Made by a program: the position numbers and the translations under genes. A model generated the notes under the pieces. It did not search any database and had not been told where the DNA came from. It saw only the letters and a list, made by a program, of their open reading frames with translations. Below, in pieces: positions 35,653 through 48,200 of a stretch of DNA of 64,000 bases. The stretch is taken from contig WHVY01000001.1 of assembly GCA_022266195.1 (NCBI GenBank), forward strand, positions 1,550,001 to 1,614,000, written 5' to 3'. Source of the DNA: Tetranychus cinnabarinus (lineage: Eukaryota > Arthropoda > Arachnida > Trombidiformes > Tetranychidae). Positions within the stretch are counted from its first letter, which is position 1. Each line of letters opens with the position of its first letter.

Positions 35653-38175
35653 TTTATTGGACATTTATTGGATAATTTTGCAGTTGAATTATTTCAATAA
35701 CTCGACAAATTACTCATAAGAATAAGTGTCATTTTCACTTTGAAAATTTGCACATCAATATTTCTCTTTCTTTCATTAGTTTACGAGAAATGGTAATCAA
35801 CCAATCAGTGATTTGGTATCTATTGATATTTACATCACTAAATCAAGTTAGCATGATATACAATTCATGTTTGCCTGGCTATTACTGTACATTCGTCCAC
35901 TCATTATTTCGTTTCATTTCGTTCAAATTTTTTGCTTACAATCGTCATCATATTTTTTCCCCATCCACCACCTAAATTAGCTTCCCTTTTCTAGGCCATC
36001 TAATTAATCACTGTATAATATAAATTAGAACGACTAAAGTATTGACTTGATTTGAATGTTTAAATATTTCCCAAACCCTATGTGCATCACTTTTTTTCTG
36101 TTCAATCATTTTCTTCAAATTACCTCTCTATTGGTTTGTTGCTTTATTTTGATTTCTATAATTATTACTCATATTTATCTTCTTTTTCCTTTTCATCTAC
36201 ACAAGAAATTCACTACAAATTATTATCATGTGTCAAACTATAAACAAAAAGCTAAACTCCTTCTTTTCTATTCCCCAAGATTCATGTATTATGGACAACG
36301 TCTCATTTGTTCAGAAAAATTTATACAAACCATAAACAAACAATTATTTGAATCAAACCGTCTCCTACAATTTATTAAAATCTTTCGTATTAACATAAAT
36401 CTAACTATCTAATTGAAGGATAACTTCAAGTAAACTACATTGAATATAACATGATAAATTATCAATATCTTTGTATTTTGAGAAGTAGATTAAAATTTCA
36501 AACTGCCGAAAATCATTGGAAGAAAATAAAAAATTAGCTTTCTGTTTAGCATTTGTATTGCAACAATTGTCACAACTTCCCAGTTTATCCACGTGATTGT
36601 TTACTTGGATCATAATTAGCCACACCTATTGATTTTTCATTAATCACTATTAGCATTTTACCTGTTATAATCACTTAGATTCATTTTGTGATCAAGGCTG
36701 CTCTTAACAATCACATGGATTAATCATTTCTTATATTAACAGGTATTTACCAAATAGTAATCTAACAGATTTTAATCCAACTATTATTAATAAACTTCTT
36801 TTAATCTAACCATTCAACCTAATTAAATTTAACATGTAAGTGATTAAAGTTATCCGCAAATTATGGACTAATCATAGAGAATTCAAAAGCTTTTTTGATC
36901 ATTGGATTAAGTTACAGAGATAAACCATCTAAAAGGTAAGAATTTTCTTGAAATTTCAACTTTCTTTCAACAATCAATCAGATTAACATAAATTATTATT
37001 CCAAAGAACTCCTAATTTTGAATGATTAGACAGCACAAAGTCTATTGCAACTGTATGTGAAAACGGAAGCATTTCAAACTTTAACAATCTAGTTGATTGC
37101 TGATAAACTCAGTCAAAATTTAAAGCCTTTATTAAAAATTAAGTTACTATTAGTCTAAATGTATGAAGCTTTGATCACTTCACATGAGACTAATAATGAA
37201 AAATTTAAAAGTTCAATTATTACGGCAAATGGTTTAATGCTCTTATTTATGTTTTAAGACAAGTTGTTACCTTTTTACCTTCTAGGTTAAGTTATTATTA
37301 TCATTAAACAATTTGATTCAAACCTAACAAAGAGTCTTGACAATTAATTGAGACAATATTTAGGTAAATGTTGCTTGATTGTTGAACTTTGCTCTTGATC
37401 AGATTTATAGCTGCTCTTATTGATTCTCATGATTTCCAATGTACTTTTTTATTCATTTTGTTTCCTCTTAATCAGCATCAATAATCATCTTGAACCTCAA
37501 TTTGTTCAACAACATTACATTACAATGTATTGGGTTGAGTTTTATTGCAAACTTTTATTGCTATTGTTACAATTTATAACATGTTGCTGATAAATTTAAA
37601 CATTTCACCTCAAAATCTCACAGTTTTGAAAAATGTCTGCAAAAAATTAGGTTGGAAGATGAAAATCAAGTCATTCATTGATTTTTATTTTATAATTGAT
37701 CAATTAAAACACAGTTTCCTTGCTTACTTTTGTTAATAACTGTTGTTACAAGTTACAACTATTCAAGAGGCTGATTTAAATGGTGATAATTGAACAATTA
37801 TATTGACTAGACTGATAAGAAATATTCAGTTGGAAATAAGTTGTTATTATAATCAAATAAATATCTTTAGATTGTTAATCAGACACTTAACTGAGTCTAA
37901 TTCACCAATGTTTTGAGAAAAAAAATAATACATGAAATTGTTAGCCATTGATCATGTTTCATTGGTAATTTGAACTATAATTGATTATCTTTGTGCATTG
38001 CAAAATAGTTTTTGGTTAATCATTTTCAGTGGTTCAGAGGCATGAGTATGGTTAAACATTTCCGTTCACAATATTAATGGTTCCATTTGTGTTTCTCACC
38101 AACGCAACAGATTACCAATTATCCTGAAAGAATCATAAAAGATAAAAAGACAAAGTGTTAAATTAAGTCAACATC
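35653..38175. other. Intergenic
   Basis: 3' region of the RAD54L2-like gene and upstream region of the first innexin. Very AT-rich. Open frames at 35748-36412 are hydrophobic low-complexity readings of T-rich sequence and were not called. No repeat or RNA gene is recognised. Confidence 0.55.
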
Positions 38176-39814
38176 ATGGTTGCCACTGGAGCTTTGATTG
38201 GTTTACTTGGTACCAAGTTGAGGTACCTTGGTAAAATTAAACCGACAACAATCGACAATACAATTTTCAAATTGCATTACCGATGGACAACAAATATGTT
38301 ACTTGTGGCCAGCATTGTGGTTACATGTACCCAGTTTTTTGGTGATCCAATCACCTGTGTTAAAAGTGAAAGATTCGTAAATCCAGCCATCATTAACAAT
38401 TATTGTTGGATCGAAGGAACCTTTACCATACCACAAGCTTTAACCAAAGTACCAGGAACCGAGGTGGCTTTACCAGGTATCGAGAAAACACCAACCGATG
38501 CAACAGATTTGCTGGTTCACAAATATTACCAATGGGTTTGGTGGGTTTTGTTTCTTCAAGCTCTAGCTTTTTACTGCACACGGATTATTTGGAAGGTAAG
38601 CTAACATTTTAATTAGAAAATCCAAATTGTTATCAGAACAATAGTTAGACTTGAACGGTTAAAGTTGAACCATTGAAAAAAATAAACAAAACAAAGAAGG
38701 ATTAATTAGTATCAGATAGGAATCAATCAAAGACTTGATCCATAATAAAGTTCCTTATGTTTTGCCGTTAAAAACGATAACAAAGCAAATTATTCAAAAT
38801 TTATCTTCATCGGATGAGTGAAAATATTCAGATCAGAATGACAGACTTTTTTCACCCAGTTGTCCACATCTTTTCGGATATGGTCAGTTGATCTTGCTAA
38901 TTATTCATGGTTTAGTTCCAAAAAGTGAGAAAAACATTTGATATTTCAGTTCAAAGCAAAGCAATGAAAAAAGAGCTACAATATTCACATTGGATAAGTT
39001 TTCATATATTTTTTATTCATTTTTAAGATTTCTGCTTGATTATACAATTTCATTCATTTAACTGCCTTTTTTGTTTCTTTACTTTCAGAATTGGGAAAAT
39101 GGAATAGTTGCAAAATTGATAACTAACCTTAATCGAGCTCTAATCGATGAGACCGAAAAGAAACAAAACTCTCATTTTCTGGTTAATTTTCTGAGAGATC
39201 GCAAAGGTCACCTTAATCATTATGCCCTCAAATTTTTATTCTGTGAGATATTCAATTTGTTCCATGTGATTATTGAAATTGTTATCACGGATACCTTTTT
39301 GGGTGGCTATTTTCTCGATTATGGTTACTTAGTGATGGCCTATTCTGGAGACATTGAAGACATAAATCCAATGACCAAAGTGTTTCCCAAAATGACCAAA
39401 TGTACTTTCCGTGTTTATGGTTCTTCTGGTGATATCCAAATTTACGATAACTTTTGCCTGCTTCCATTGAACATTATCAATGAAAAAATTTATCTTTTCC
39501 TGTGGATATGGTTCATATTTTTAACCTTTGCTTCTTGTCTATCTGTTATTCATAGACTTGTTTCATTCATCTATCCACCATTTAGACAGAAATTACTTCA
39601 GTATCTCGGTCGTCGAGCCAGTGCACAGACCCATGTAACCCTGATTGAATCGCTTTCCTACGGTGACTGGTTCCTGCTCTATTTGATTGGACAAAACATT
39701 GAACAATCACATTTAGGCGAAGTTCTAGAATTATTTGCTCTACAATTGGATGAAGAAGCATATGAAGCCACTGAAGCCCCTAAAGCTAAAAAGCTATCAG
39801 AATCATCAATCTAA
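38176..39814 (+). CDS. Innexin (gap junction channel), copy 1
   Basis: Two exons, 38176-38595 and 39089-39814, joined in phase 0 across a 493 bp intron, give 381 aa. Hallmarks are seen in order: the N-terminal KLRYLGKIKPTTIDN; helix 1 with FFGDPITC; the first extracellular loop with NYCWIEGTF; the innexin signature YYQWVWWVLFLQALAFY in helix 2; the second loop with FPKMTKCTF, YGSSGDIQIYDNFC and LPLNIINEKIY. Two cysteines per extracellular loop are kept. The tail is short and charged. Innexins form the invertebrate gap junctions and hemichannels, as hexamers or octamers. The gene is intact. It is followed 0.9 kb downstream by a close paralogue. Confidence 0.96.
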
Positions 39815-40745
39815 ATTAAGAGCCGATAAAGACTAAAATGACTGCAGACAATCATGACAATCACCATAATATCGTCATTTAATAACTTATTAATGATACA
39901 AATTTATTCACAGCCTTTTGTTGACGCATAATCTGGTGATGGTAATTATATATTTTTAATCAATCAAACCTTTTCAAGATTCACTCTAAAATCTTCTTGA
40001 TGCATATGGTTTTCACAAGCATGACAAAACAATTCTCATGTTTTACCCATTTTTATTGAAATTAAATGTCATCAACTTACACTATCCATGCACACTTACA
40101 ATCAAAGAATCTTTTACTCAATATCAGATTAGCAATAGTTGTACCAGAAATTGTGAATTGTAATTCATGTTAACTCATAATAAACAAACATTAAGACAAG
40201 ACAACTTTTGTTATTCATTGACTTGAAAGATATTTCTTCAGATTTATTACCGCAAAAAGCAGTCAACATTATAAACTGGTAGAAGATTAATTTGTAATTA
40301 CATTTGATCCGAAGAAGCTCAAGGTTTCCTTGGTTATAAGAGATAATTCAATTGCTATCAAATTAAAAAGAGTAAATTATAATAAACGCAAGAAACAGAG
40401 TAAACATTGAAACAAGGGTGACCTTTTCACCAATCTGTCCCTTCCTTACACAGAGAATCATTTCAATCGTCAATCTAGACGCTAAAACATCTTGCAGCAA
40501 ATTTATTTAGTGTATCAACAATTTCAATTAAACATTTAATGAACTCAAGATTGAATCAGTGAACAAAACAAATTGTCCCAAGTTGATCCCTATTATGCCC
40601 TGTATCGGGCTAATTTGTGTGTAATTTACTCTCTCGGTTAATCAAGCTGATCTTTTTTCATACAAAATTACGTTTACAACCATTGTAAACCCAATCAGTG
40701 GATATAATTTTTCACCTCTAATAATTGTCCAACCAAGTTTTCACC
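39815..40745. other. Intergenic between tandem innexins
   Basis: 0.93 kb AT-rich spacer. No exon or repeat is recognised. It must contain the polyadenylation region of copy 1 and the promoter of copy 2. Confidence 0.6.
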
Positions 40746-41972
40746 ATGTCTTCGGCTGGTTATTTGATGCCTTTATTGACCAGAAAATTGAAATATCTGG
40801 GTAAAATAAAGTCAACCACAATTGATAATACAGCCTTCAAGTTACATTACAAGTACACCTTTAATGCTCTCATTATTGCATGTGCCGTTGTAACCTCGTA
40901 CCAATTTTTTGGTACACCAATAATGTGTCTAACTCAGGCTAAAACGGTAAACCCGAAAACGATTAACAATTATTGTTGGGTTGAAGGTACTTTTACTATG
41001 CCGAAAGCATTGACCAAGATAACCGGTGAAGATGTTGTTATGCCTGGAATTGAAAAGAAAGATCGCCAAGATGAAATATTACCGCATCAGTACTACCAGT
41101 GGGTTTGTTTTGTGCTTTTCTTGCAAGCTTTAGCTTTTTACTTTCCTCACCTACTTTGGAAGGTAAGTATCAATGAAATTAGTTAATCAAGTCGAGTATT
41201 TGTTTCATAAATTATCATCAATAATCACCTATTTTGTGCACAGAGATGGGAAAAAGGTCAAGTTAGACGATTGGTTGCTGATTTGAATAAAGCTTTACTT
41301 GATGATGGCAAAAAGACGAAAAGTGCTACTTCACTGGTCCAGTTTTTAGTCTCTCGCAAAGGACAATTCAACAGCTATGCATTGGGATACTTTTTTTGTG
41401 AAATCCTGAATTTTGTCCATGTTTTGTTTGAATTTTACATTACCAACTTATTTCTTGGTGGTAACTTTATTGCCTATGGATGGCAAGCTATGTTTTTTGA
41501 TGGATCGGCTGACGAGATTAACCCATTGACTCGAGTGTTTCCTAAAATGACCAAGTGCAACTTTAATCATTATGGTTCCTCTGGTGATGTTCAAATTTAT
41601 GATAACTACTGTTTACTGCCTTTGAATATTATCAATGAAAAGATTTACATTGCTTTCTGGATTTGGCTGGTTTTCCTTGCAATTGTATCCTTTCTTACAA
41701 TCATCTATCGATTGTCTTGCTTCTATTATCCACCAGCTAGATACCGATTATTGCAAATTGTTTCAAGACGATCCAGACCTCAGGTGGTCATTGATTTGGT
41801 TAATCAATTGACTTATGGCGATTGGTTTGTACTTTACCTATTGGGACAAAATATTCAACAATCTCATTTAGCTGATATCCTTGAACTATTGTCACTTCAA
41901 TTGGAGCAAGACGCTTTCAATGAAAACACCGAAAATGAGATGAAAGCAATTTCTGTTGATTCCAAGGCTTGA
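40746..41972 (+). CDS. Innexin (gap junction channel), copy 2
   Basis: Exons are 40746-41162 and 41244-41972, phase-0 intron of 81 bp, 381 aa, the same length as copy 1. The open frame extends upstream to 40725, but the first ATG in a family-like context is 40746 (MSSAGYLMPLLTRKLKYLG). Key motifs: FFGTPIMC, NYCWVEGTF, YYQWVCFVLFLQALAFY, FPKMTKCNF, YGSSGDVQIYDNYC and LPLNIINEKIY. The intron lies after the same W-K codon pair as in copy 1, so the two arose by tandem duplication. Copy 2 uses MC rather than TC in the first loop but keeps the cysteine spacing. It probably forms gap junction channels, perhaps mixed with copy 1. Confidence 0.96.
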
Positions 41973-42236
41973 AAAAAAGAGGATCATCTCTGAACTCGAG
42001 CCTAAATTTTCAACAAACAATCAGAAAAAAATGATTAACTAAATTATTGAAAAATTTACTCTTTGGTCTTTTGTCATTTTGTTTCTGTACACTGATTGTT
42101 TCAATTAATTATTATAAACATAGATACCAATAATTAAACAGGGAAAATTACAATTGGGAAAGTTTCTTTCCAGCTACATAAATTTTTATGTATAAATTAT
42201 TATAATAAAATTGATTGCTATTTAAGATGGAAACTA

Positions 42237-45200
42237 TCACTGTAAGAAATTGTTGGTTTCTTGTAAATTAATGATGGTCGGTGATTTTGGCGATTCAGGT
42301 TGATCATAAGATTCATTGGGTGTTTCATTTAATGATTTAAAATCTTTCCAGCTTTGATCTTCTCTGGGTAAATTTAAACAGATTGATTCAAAATGAGTTG
42401 TAACATTTCGCGTTAATTGACGATGTTGAGCTGTTTGCTGAGCATTTTGTTGACTTGAATAAAGACGATGTTGTTGAGGTGAGTGTTGCTGCAATTGTTG
42501 CTGTTGAATAATCATTTGCTGTTGATTTTGCCAGTTTTGATGTTGATGATAAGATGGACAGTGGAATTGGTTTGAGCGGTTTTTACGGTAATGTTTGTCA
42601 TCCAAGGCACAAGAGTTAATACGACGGAATTTTTCATGACCATTACCACTTTCATCGCTTCCTCCTTCTTCTTGTTTACAAATTAGTGAAAATTTAGGGC
42701 TGTTGTTATAATTGGTACAATGATAATTATCATCAACTGATAGCCATCTATTTGACCAATTATCATCTATTTTCAAGTTATAAGGATCAGGACTTGTAGA
42801 CCTTGGATAACCAGTTTCACGTAAACATGAATCAGAAAATTCTTTCAAATCATTTATTTCATTAATTGTATTAGCAGCCGATAAATGATTATGAGAAATA
42901 CGAGTTTTACCCAAAAGCCAATAAGTTCTCATTTCTCCTTTACCCTTTGGATGAAAAAAGAAACAAAAAAACATTTGATTAATTCAATTTCAAGGTAGAT
43001 TGTTTTTGTGGTAATTAAATTATCTCACCTTGATTGGAGTCATTCCTCTTTCATTGAGTTTATAACCTCCAAGTTTATGCAAAATAATCTTACAAGCTTC
43101 ACTCACATGGATTTTGAGAGCTACATGAAGGAGAGATTATGCGTTAAGAATGTTTAATTGAGAATTGAAATGTTGATCTGTGATTGACTTACCTTCACCA
43201 GTTGATTCCATTCTTGAAGCTGTATTAACTGTATCACCAAATAAACAATATCGAGGCATTTTAAGTCCAACAACACCAGCTACACAAGGACCAGAATGAA
43301 TTCCTATTCTTAATTTCAATCTTTCTCCTGGTTTGTGAGGTATTTCAAAATTTTGAATGGCACTGAGCAAATGAAGAGCCAATGAAGCAATTTCACCGGC
43401 ATGTCGATCACCATTACGAATGGGTAAACCTGAAACAACCATATAAGCATCACCAATAGTCTCTACTTTGTACACATCATAATGTCCAATGATAGAATCG
43501 AAACACGTATAAAGATTGTTTAGTAATTCAACGACCTAACAAATAATGAAAATGACAAAAGTTGAAAGGTTAATTTGACACGTTACCCAGAAATAACTAA
43601 AAAGTAAAATAAAAACAAGAATATAATTTGCATTTTGTACCTGTAGAGGTGTGCTTGATGCCGATAAAGCTGTGAATCCAACAACATCACTGAAATAGAT
43701 GGTCACTGAATCAAAACTTTCAGCTTCAACAGGTTGTCCACGTTTCAATTGTTCAGCAACAGGTCTGTATTGATAAATAAATCAATAGATTAAGCATTTG
43801 TTTGATCTTACAAAATTACTTAATTGTTTAAAAGACAAAATTATCTAAAAGAAACTCACTTTGGTAACATGCGAAGGAGAAGATTTTCGGTCTTTTTCTT
43901 CTCTTCCACCAATTGATTAGTCCTTTCTTGAACCAAACCTTCTAAATTGTAAGCATACTTTTCCATAATTGCAATCATATTGTCAAATATATTTGGTTTT
44001 CTGTAACAAAAGAGACCCACAAATTGAATGTTAATATGTATTCAATTTTCATTGGTTAACTTAATAACTTACAATCCAGCTTGCATATCTCTTAATTGAA
44101 TATTAATAAAACGGAAATCTGGTCTAACTTCTGGATCTTCATACCAACAATCTCTAATACACTTTTTAACATATTCAGGACACTGGAGAGCATTGAGCGG
44201 AGGACGAAAAATGTGACCACCATATTGACTTGGATATTTAACTCTATCCAATATTGAACGGACTGATAATTCAGAGATTCCCCAAGGTCCTTTACGTCCG
44301 ATTATTTCAAACAGTATGATAGCAAATGAGTAAATATCGCCCTTCTGAGTACCTCGTGATGGTGGATTAATTTGTCGCAATAGCTCAGGAGCTTGCCACA
44401 GCAAACCTAAATAAAAACAGATTATCAAAAATTGGTTCAAAATTCTATTGATGCCTATTTGAAGCTATAAAAATCATGAGATCAACTGACCTCTTTCCCG
44501 TTTCTCAGCATATTCTGGAGGAAATTCTTGTCCTTGTTGAAACTCGTGCAACCCAAAGTCGGTGATTTGTAAAACCCAACGAGAATCAACCAAACAATTG
44601 GAGGATTTAAGATTACCATGGGATATAATATAAGAATCATGAAGATAAATCATTCCCTAAGGAGAGAAAGAAAAAAGAGTAAATTAATGAATAAAGAAAT
44701 ATAATGGATAAATTTAGATATGAATGGTCATAGGCAGGGGAAGAAGACAGAAAGAAGAATCGAGAGGGAAAAAGAGGGAGGAAAAGTAGAAAGAGAGAAA
44801 GAAGGTGATGATGAAAATGATGAATAATAAAAGTAGTGAAAGAATTATGACAGAAACAAATAATAACAGAAAATAATTTAATCAATTGTCCAATTGTCAA
44901 TGCATGTTATTGCCCGTACATAAAGACTACCCTTATTGAAGTAACCGTTAGTTTCATTTATACTGTGAGTTGATTGATTTGAACTGATAGACAAAAGTAC
45001 AATTGAATAATAATCAGACAAAGAGGACAAAAAGTTGAGGTCAAGATCTTACCTTAATTAGATCAGCAACCAGTGAGGCTATAAACATGTTATCCAAATC
45101 AAGATCTTGATTTTTGAGAACATCCTGTTAATATGGATTGCAATGGTGATAACCAGGAGGAAAATAATGAAAAAACAGAGAAATTGTCGTTGACATAGAA

Positions 45201-48200
45201 AAAAATTGTTAATATTATAATTTGAGAAAGTTGAAATTAAGTCAATCAATCTTAGAAAATCAAAGTCATGCTGAAACTGCCAATAAGTCATGTTAATATT
45301 TAATCTAGATCAAGATCAATCTGGATTAACAAACAATACAAAGAGATAAAATGATAGTGAAGAAAACGGAATTTAATTACCTCAAGGCTACCTCGAGCAC
45401 AGTAAAGCTTCAAGATCGTCACATTAGGAGCATCAACACAAGCTCCGATGAATGGATTAATGTTTTCATGTCTCATCTCACGAATCTGATTAGGATAATC
45501 AACAATAATCGAGACAATACTTTAAGTATGCGAAGCTGAGATTTTGAAAAATATTTTGAAAAATCAAGGTTTTGTTTCATTTACCTGAATAAGCTCTTTA
45601 CGAACATTTCTTGTCAAATCAATGCTCTTTTTATAGATTCTTTTGATGAAAACAACATTTCCCTTGTAAAATCCTATTCCATTGGCAAACATTTCGTCAT
45701 TTTCCCCATCACTTCCATCTGTGTGGATTCCTTTACTATTCCTGTTTGATCCTGATTGAGCTGAGATGAATGCTGAAAATCGATATGGATCCAATCCATG
45801 AAACTAATCCAGTAATTAAAAGTTGATGATTGTAAATAACATTATCATTAGAATCATTAATAGTGAAAGTGTTTAAAAGATTAAGAGGAAAGTAAAAGCG
45901 TATGAAATTGTTGAAACAAGTAAACACATGAAAAATAAAATAAACATTCCGATCACAGTTAAAAAAACAGGTAATCTTGAATGAAGTTTACGTTTACTCA
46001 CGTTAATTGTATTTCGTAAATTTTGAATAGTATATTCTGAATTTGTTTTCAACAAAATTAATTCCTTCATATCAACTTTCCATAACAAGCAGGCAAGTTT
46101 ATATTCATAGCGATAATGTCTAAAGAGAGAGGAAAAAATATTAGTCTCATAGAAAATGATTTCATTAGAAATAGTATCTTACCTGAACGCAAGCGAAAAG
46201 ACGACAATTAATACTAGTGAACCAGCAAATGAGCTAACAATCACGATCCAATCAGGCTTGTGGATACATTTTTCACCATCGAAACCACAATAAGGTTCAC
46301 TTGCTGGAGGTTCACCGCCGATCCAGTCTATTTGATGTTCCAAGCTTAAAGACTAATGAACATTAAAGAGACCAATTAATCAAATAGACAAGCTAAAATT
46401 CAACAAATCTTACAGGTAGCCCGAGTCCTTTTTGATAGGTGAATCGTCCAACTGGCTGCATTGTTTTGTTCCAAGTTGTCTTATTATACCATATAGCTTT
46501 TGGATTGTCAAGTAATGCCAATAAGGTGTAATTACCTTCAGCGTCACCATTTTCATCAATAGTAACATCAAATCCGAGTATACCTTGAAGAAGACGAACC
46601 AGAGAAAAAGTAAAAGTAAATGAAATCTGGATTTCAGTAATTATTGATGAAGTTTAAACACTTCATAACTGTTTGATATCATCAATATCGGTAAATTCGA
46701 GACATGAAACACACTTACTTCGGTATCGAGCATTTTTAATATATTCAACGACAAGAGTTCCATTGGTATAATCAGATCCATCATTGATGAGTTTAGTCAC
46801 AGCCATTGCATAAATCATAACAGCATCATAAGCTAATCCAGCATAAATGGGAACCTAAGATTAAAAGAGTCAATCAATTGATTACTTGTCGTAAACAGCT
46901 ACAAATTTAGGATAAATAAAACATAAACAAGCTAATGAGAAAACATAGCGAAGCATGTTTACCGCCATATTAACAGCAGTATAAAGAGTTAACTCTAATC
47001 CCTCTCCAATTTAAAAGAAAGAAAATCTCTTTCTTTTTAATTAAACGGTTTTCTCGTAAGATGGCGATGGAGAGAAGATCAAAGGATTTAAATTTTTCAT
47101 TTTAAAATTGAGTATTATTTACTTATTAATTTAATATTTCCTCCCTTACAGAAACTCGAATGCTCTACTTATTTGCAAAAAATGATGGATAAGAGTCTTG
47201 ACTGTTTTATTAATAATTAAATTTCGCTGCTCTTCTAAACAATCAACAGAAGGAACACGGAAAAGCGTTTATAAGCGTGAGTGTAACGATGCCAGCAAAA
47301 TAAAAGAAAAGCTTTGCGTGTTTGGATTGATCTTTTTTTCCTGGACGGAATCAGAAAAACGCTAAAATGATGTCGCTAAAATATCTAACTTGACTTTGAG
47401 TAGATCTATTGCTGATCGATCTTTAGACCGACCAATTTTTGTCGCTGAAAGGTATGTTCATTCAACTTTGGAAAGGAGCTACAGCCATAGGATATGAATA
47501 TGAAAATTTTTATTCATTTCTATTTATACTCAATTCTGTTTATTTTTGTATAGATTTCGCCTGTAATTGGAGGGTGAAATATTCAAGACACTCAGTTCAT
47601 TTGGCTCATTTTCGGTGTTTGCTCGTTGAATAATAAATTGTGACTATATCAACTTTAAATTTATCCCAATGAAATAGTGAAATCAACTTACATCAGGTTC
47701 AAGTAAATCGTGAAGTGGTACATTAAATGGATTCATCCCATTACGGCAGTTTACTTGTCGCTTGAATTTATCATAGTCTGGATTGATGGGCGCACTTGGT
47801 GTGACAATGAAAACAGCTCGAAATGGGAATGACAGGTTTGGATCGAAATTGGAAACCTCTCTTATATTAGCTTGATTGAGCCAAGTTTCAAACATCTGGA
47901 AATAATTTTCCTGCTTTTCTGGTGCATAAACAACTTCATCTTCAATTGAGATGATCGCATAATCACCGGTTGTTAATAAGTTACGCTGTTGCATTAGATA
48001 CGCATAATCAGCAACTGCCTCGATGTCTGATATAAGAACGTAAACTGAATTATGAAACAAAAAGAAAGGATTGAACATATGAAACAATTAATGATAAAAC
48101 GACGACATTACACTCATCAAATAGTCACTTTGAATTTGATGCAACAACAAAATGTATCTCAATTGGATGGTACTTACTGCGTGTTTTAGCATAACTATCC

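Noticed and set aside
35748..36412. Two hydrophobic frames downstream of the RAD54L2-like gene
   Set aside because: They are T-rich low-complexity sequence without promoter, splice or domain support, probably the 3' UTR and flank.
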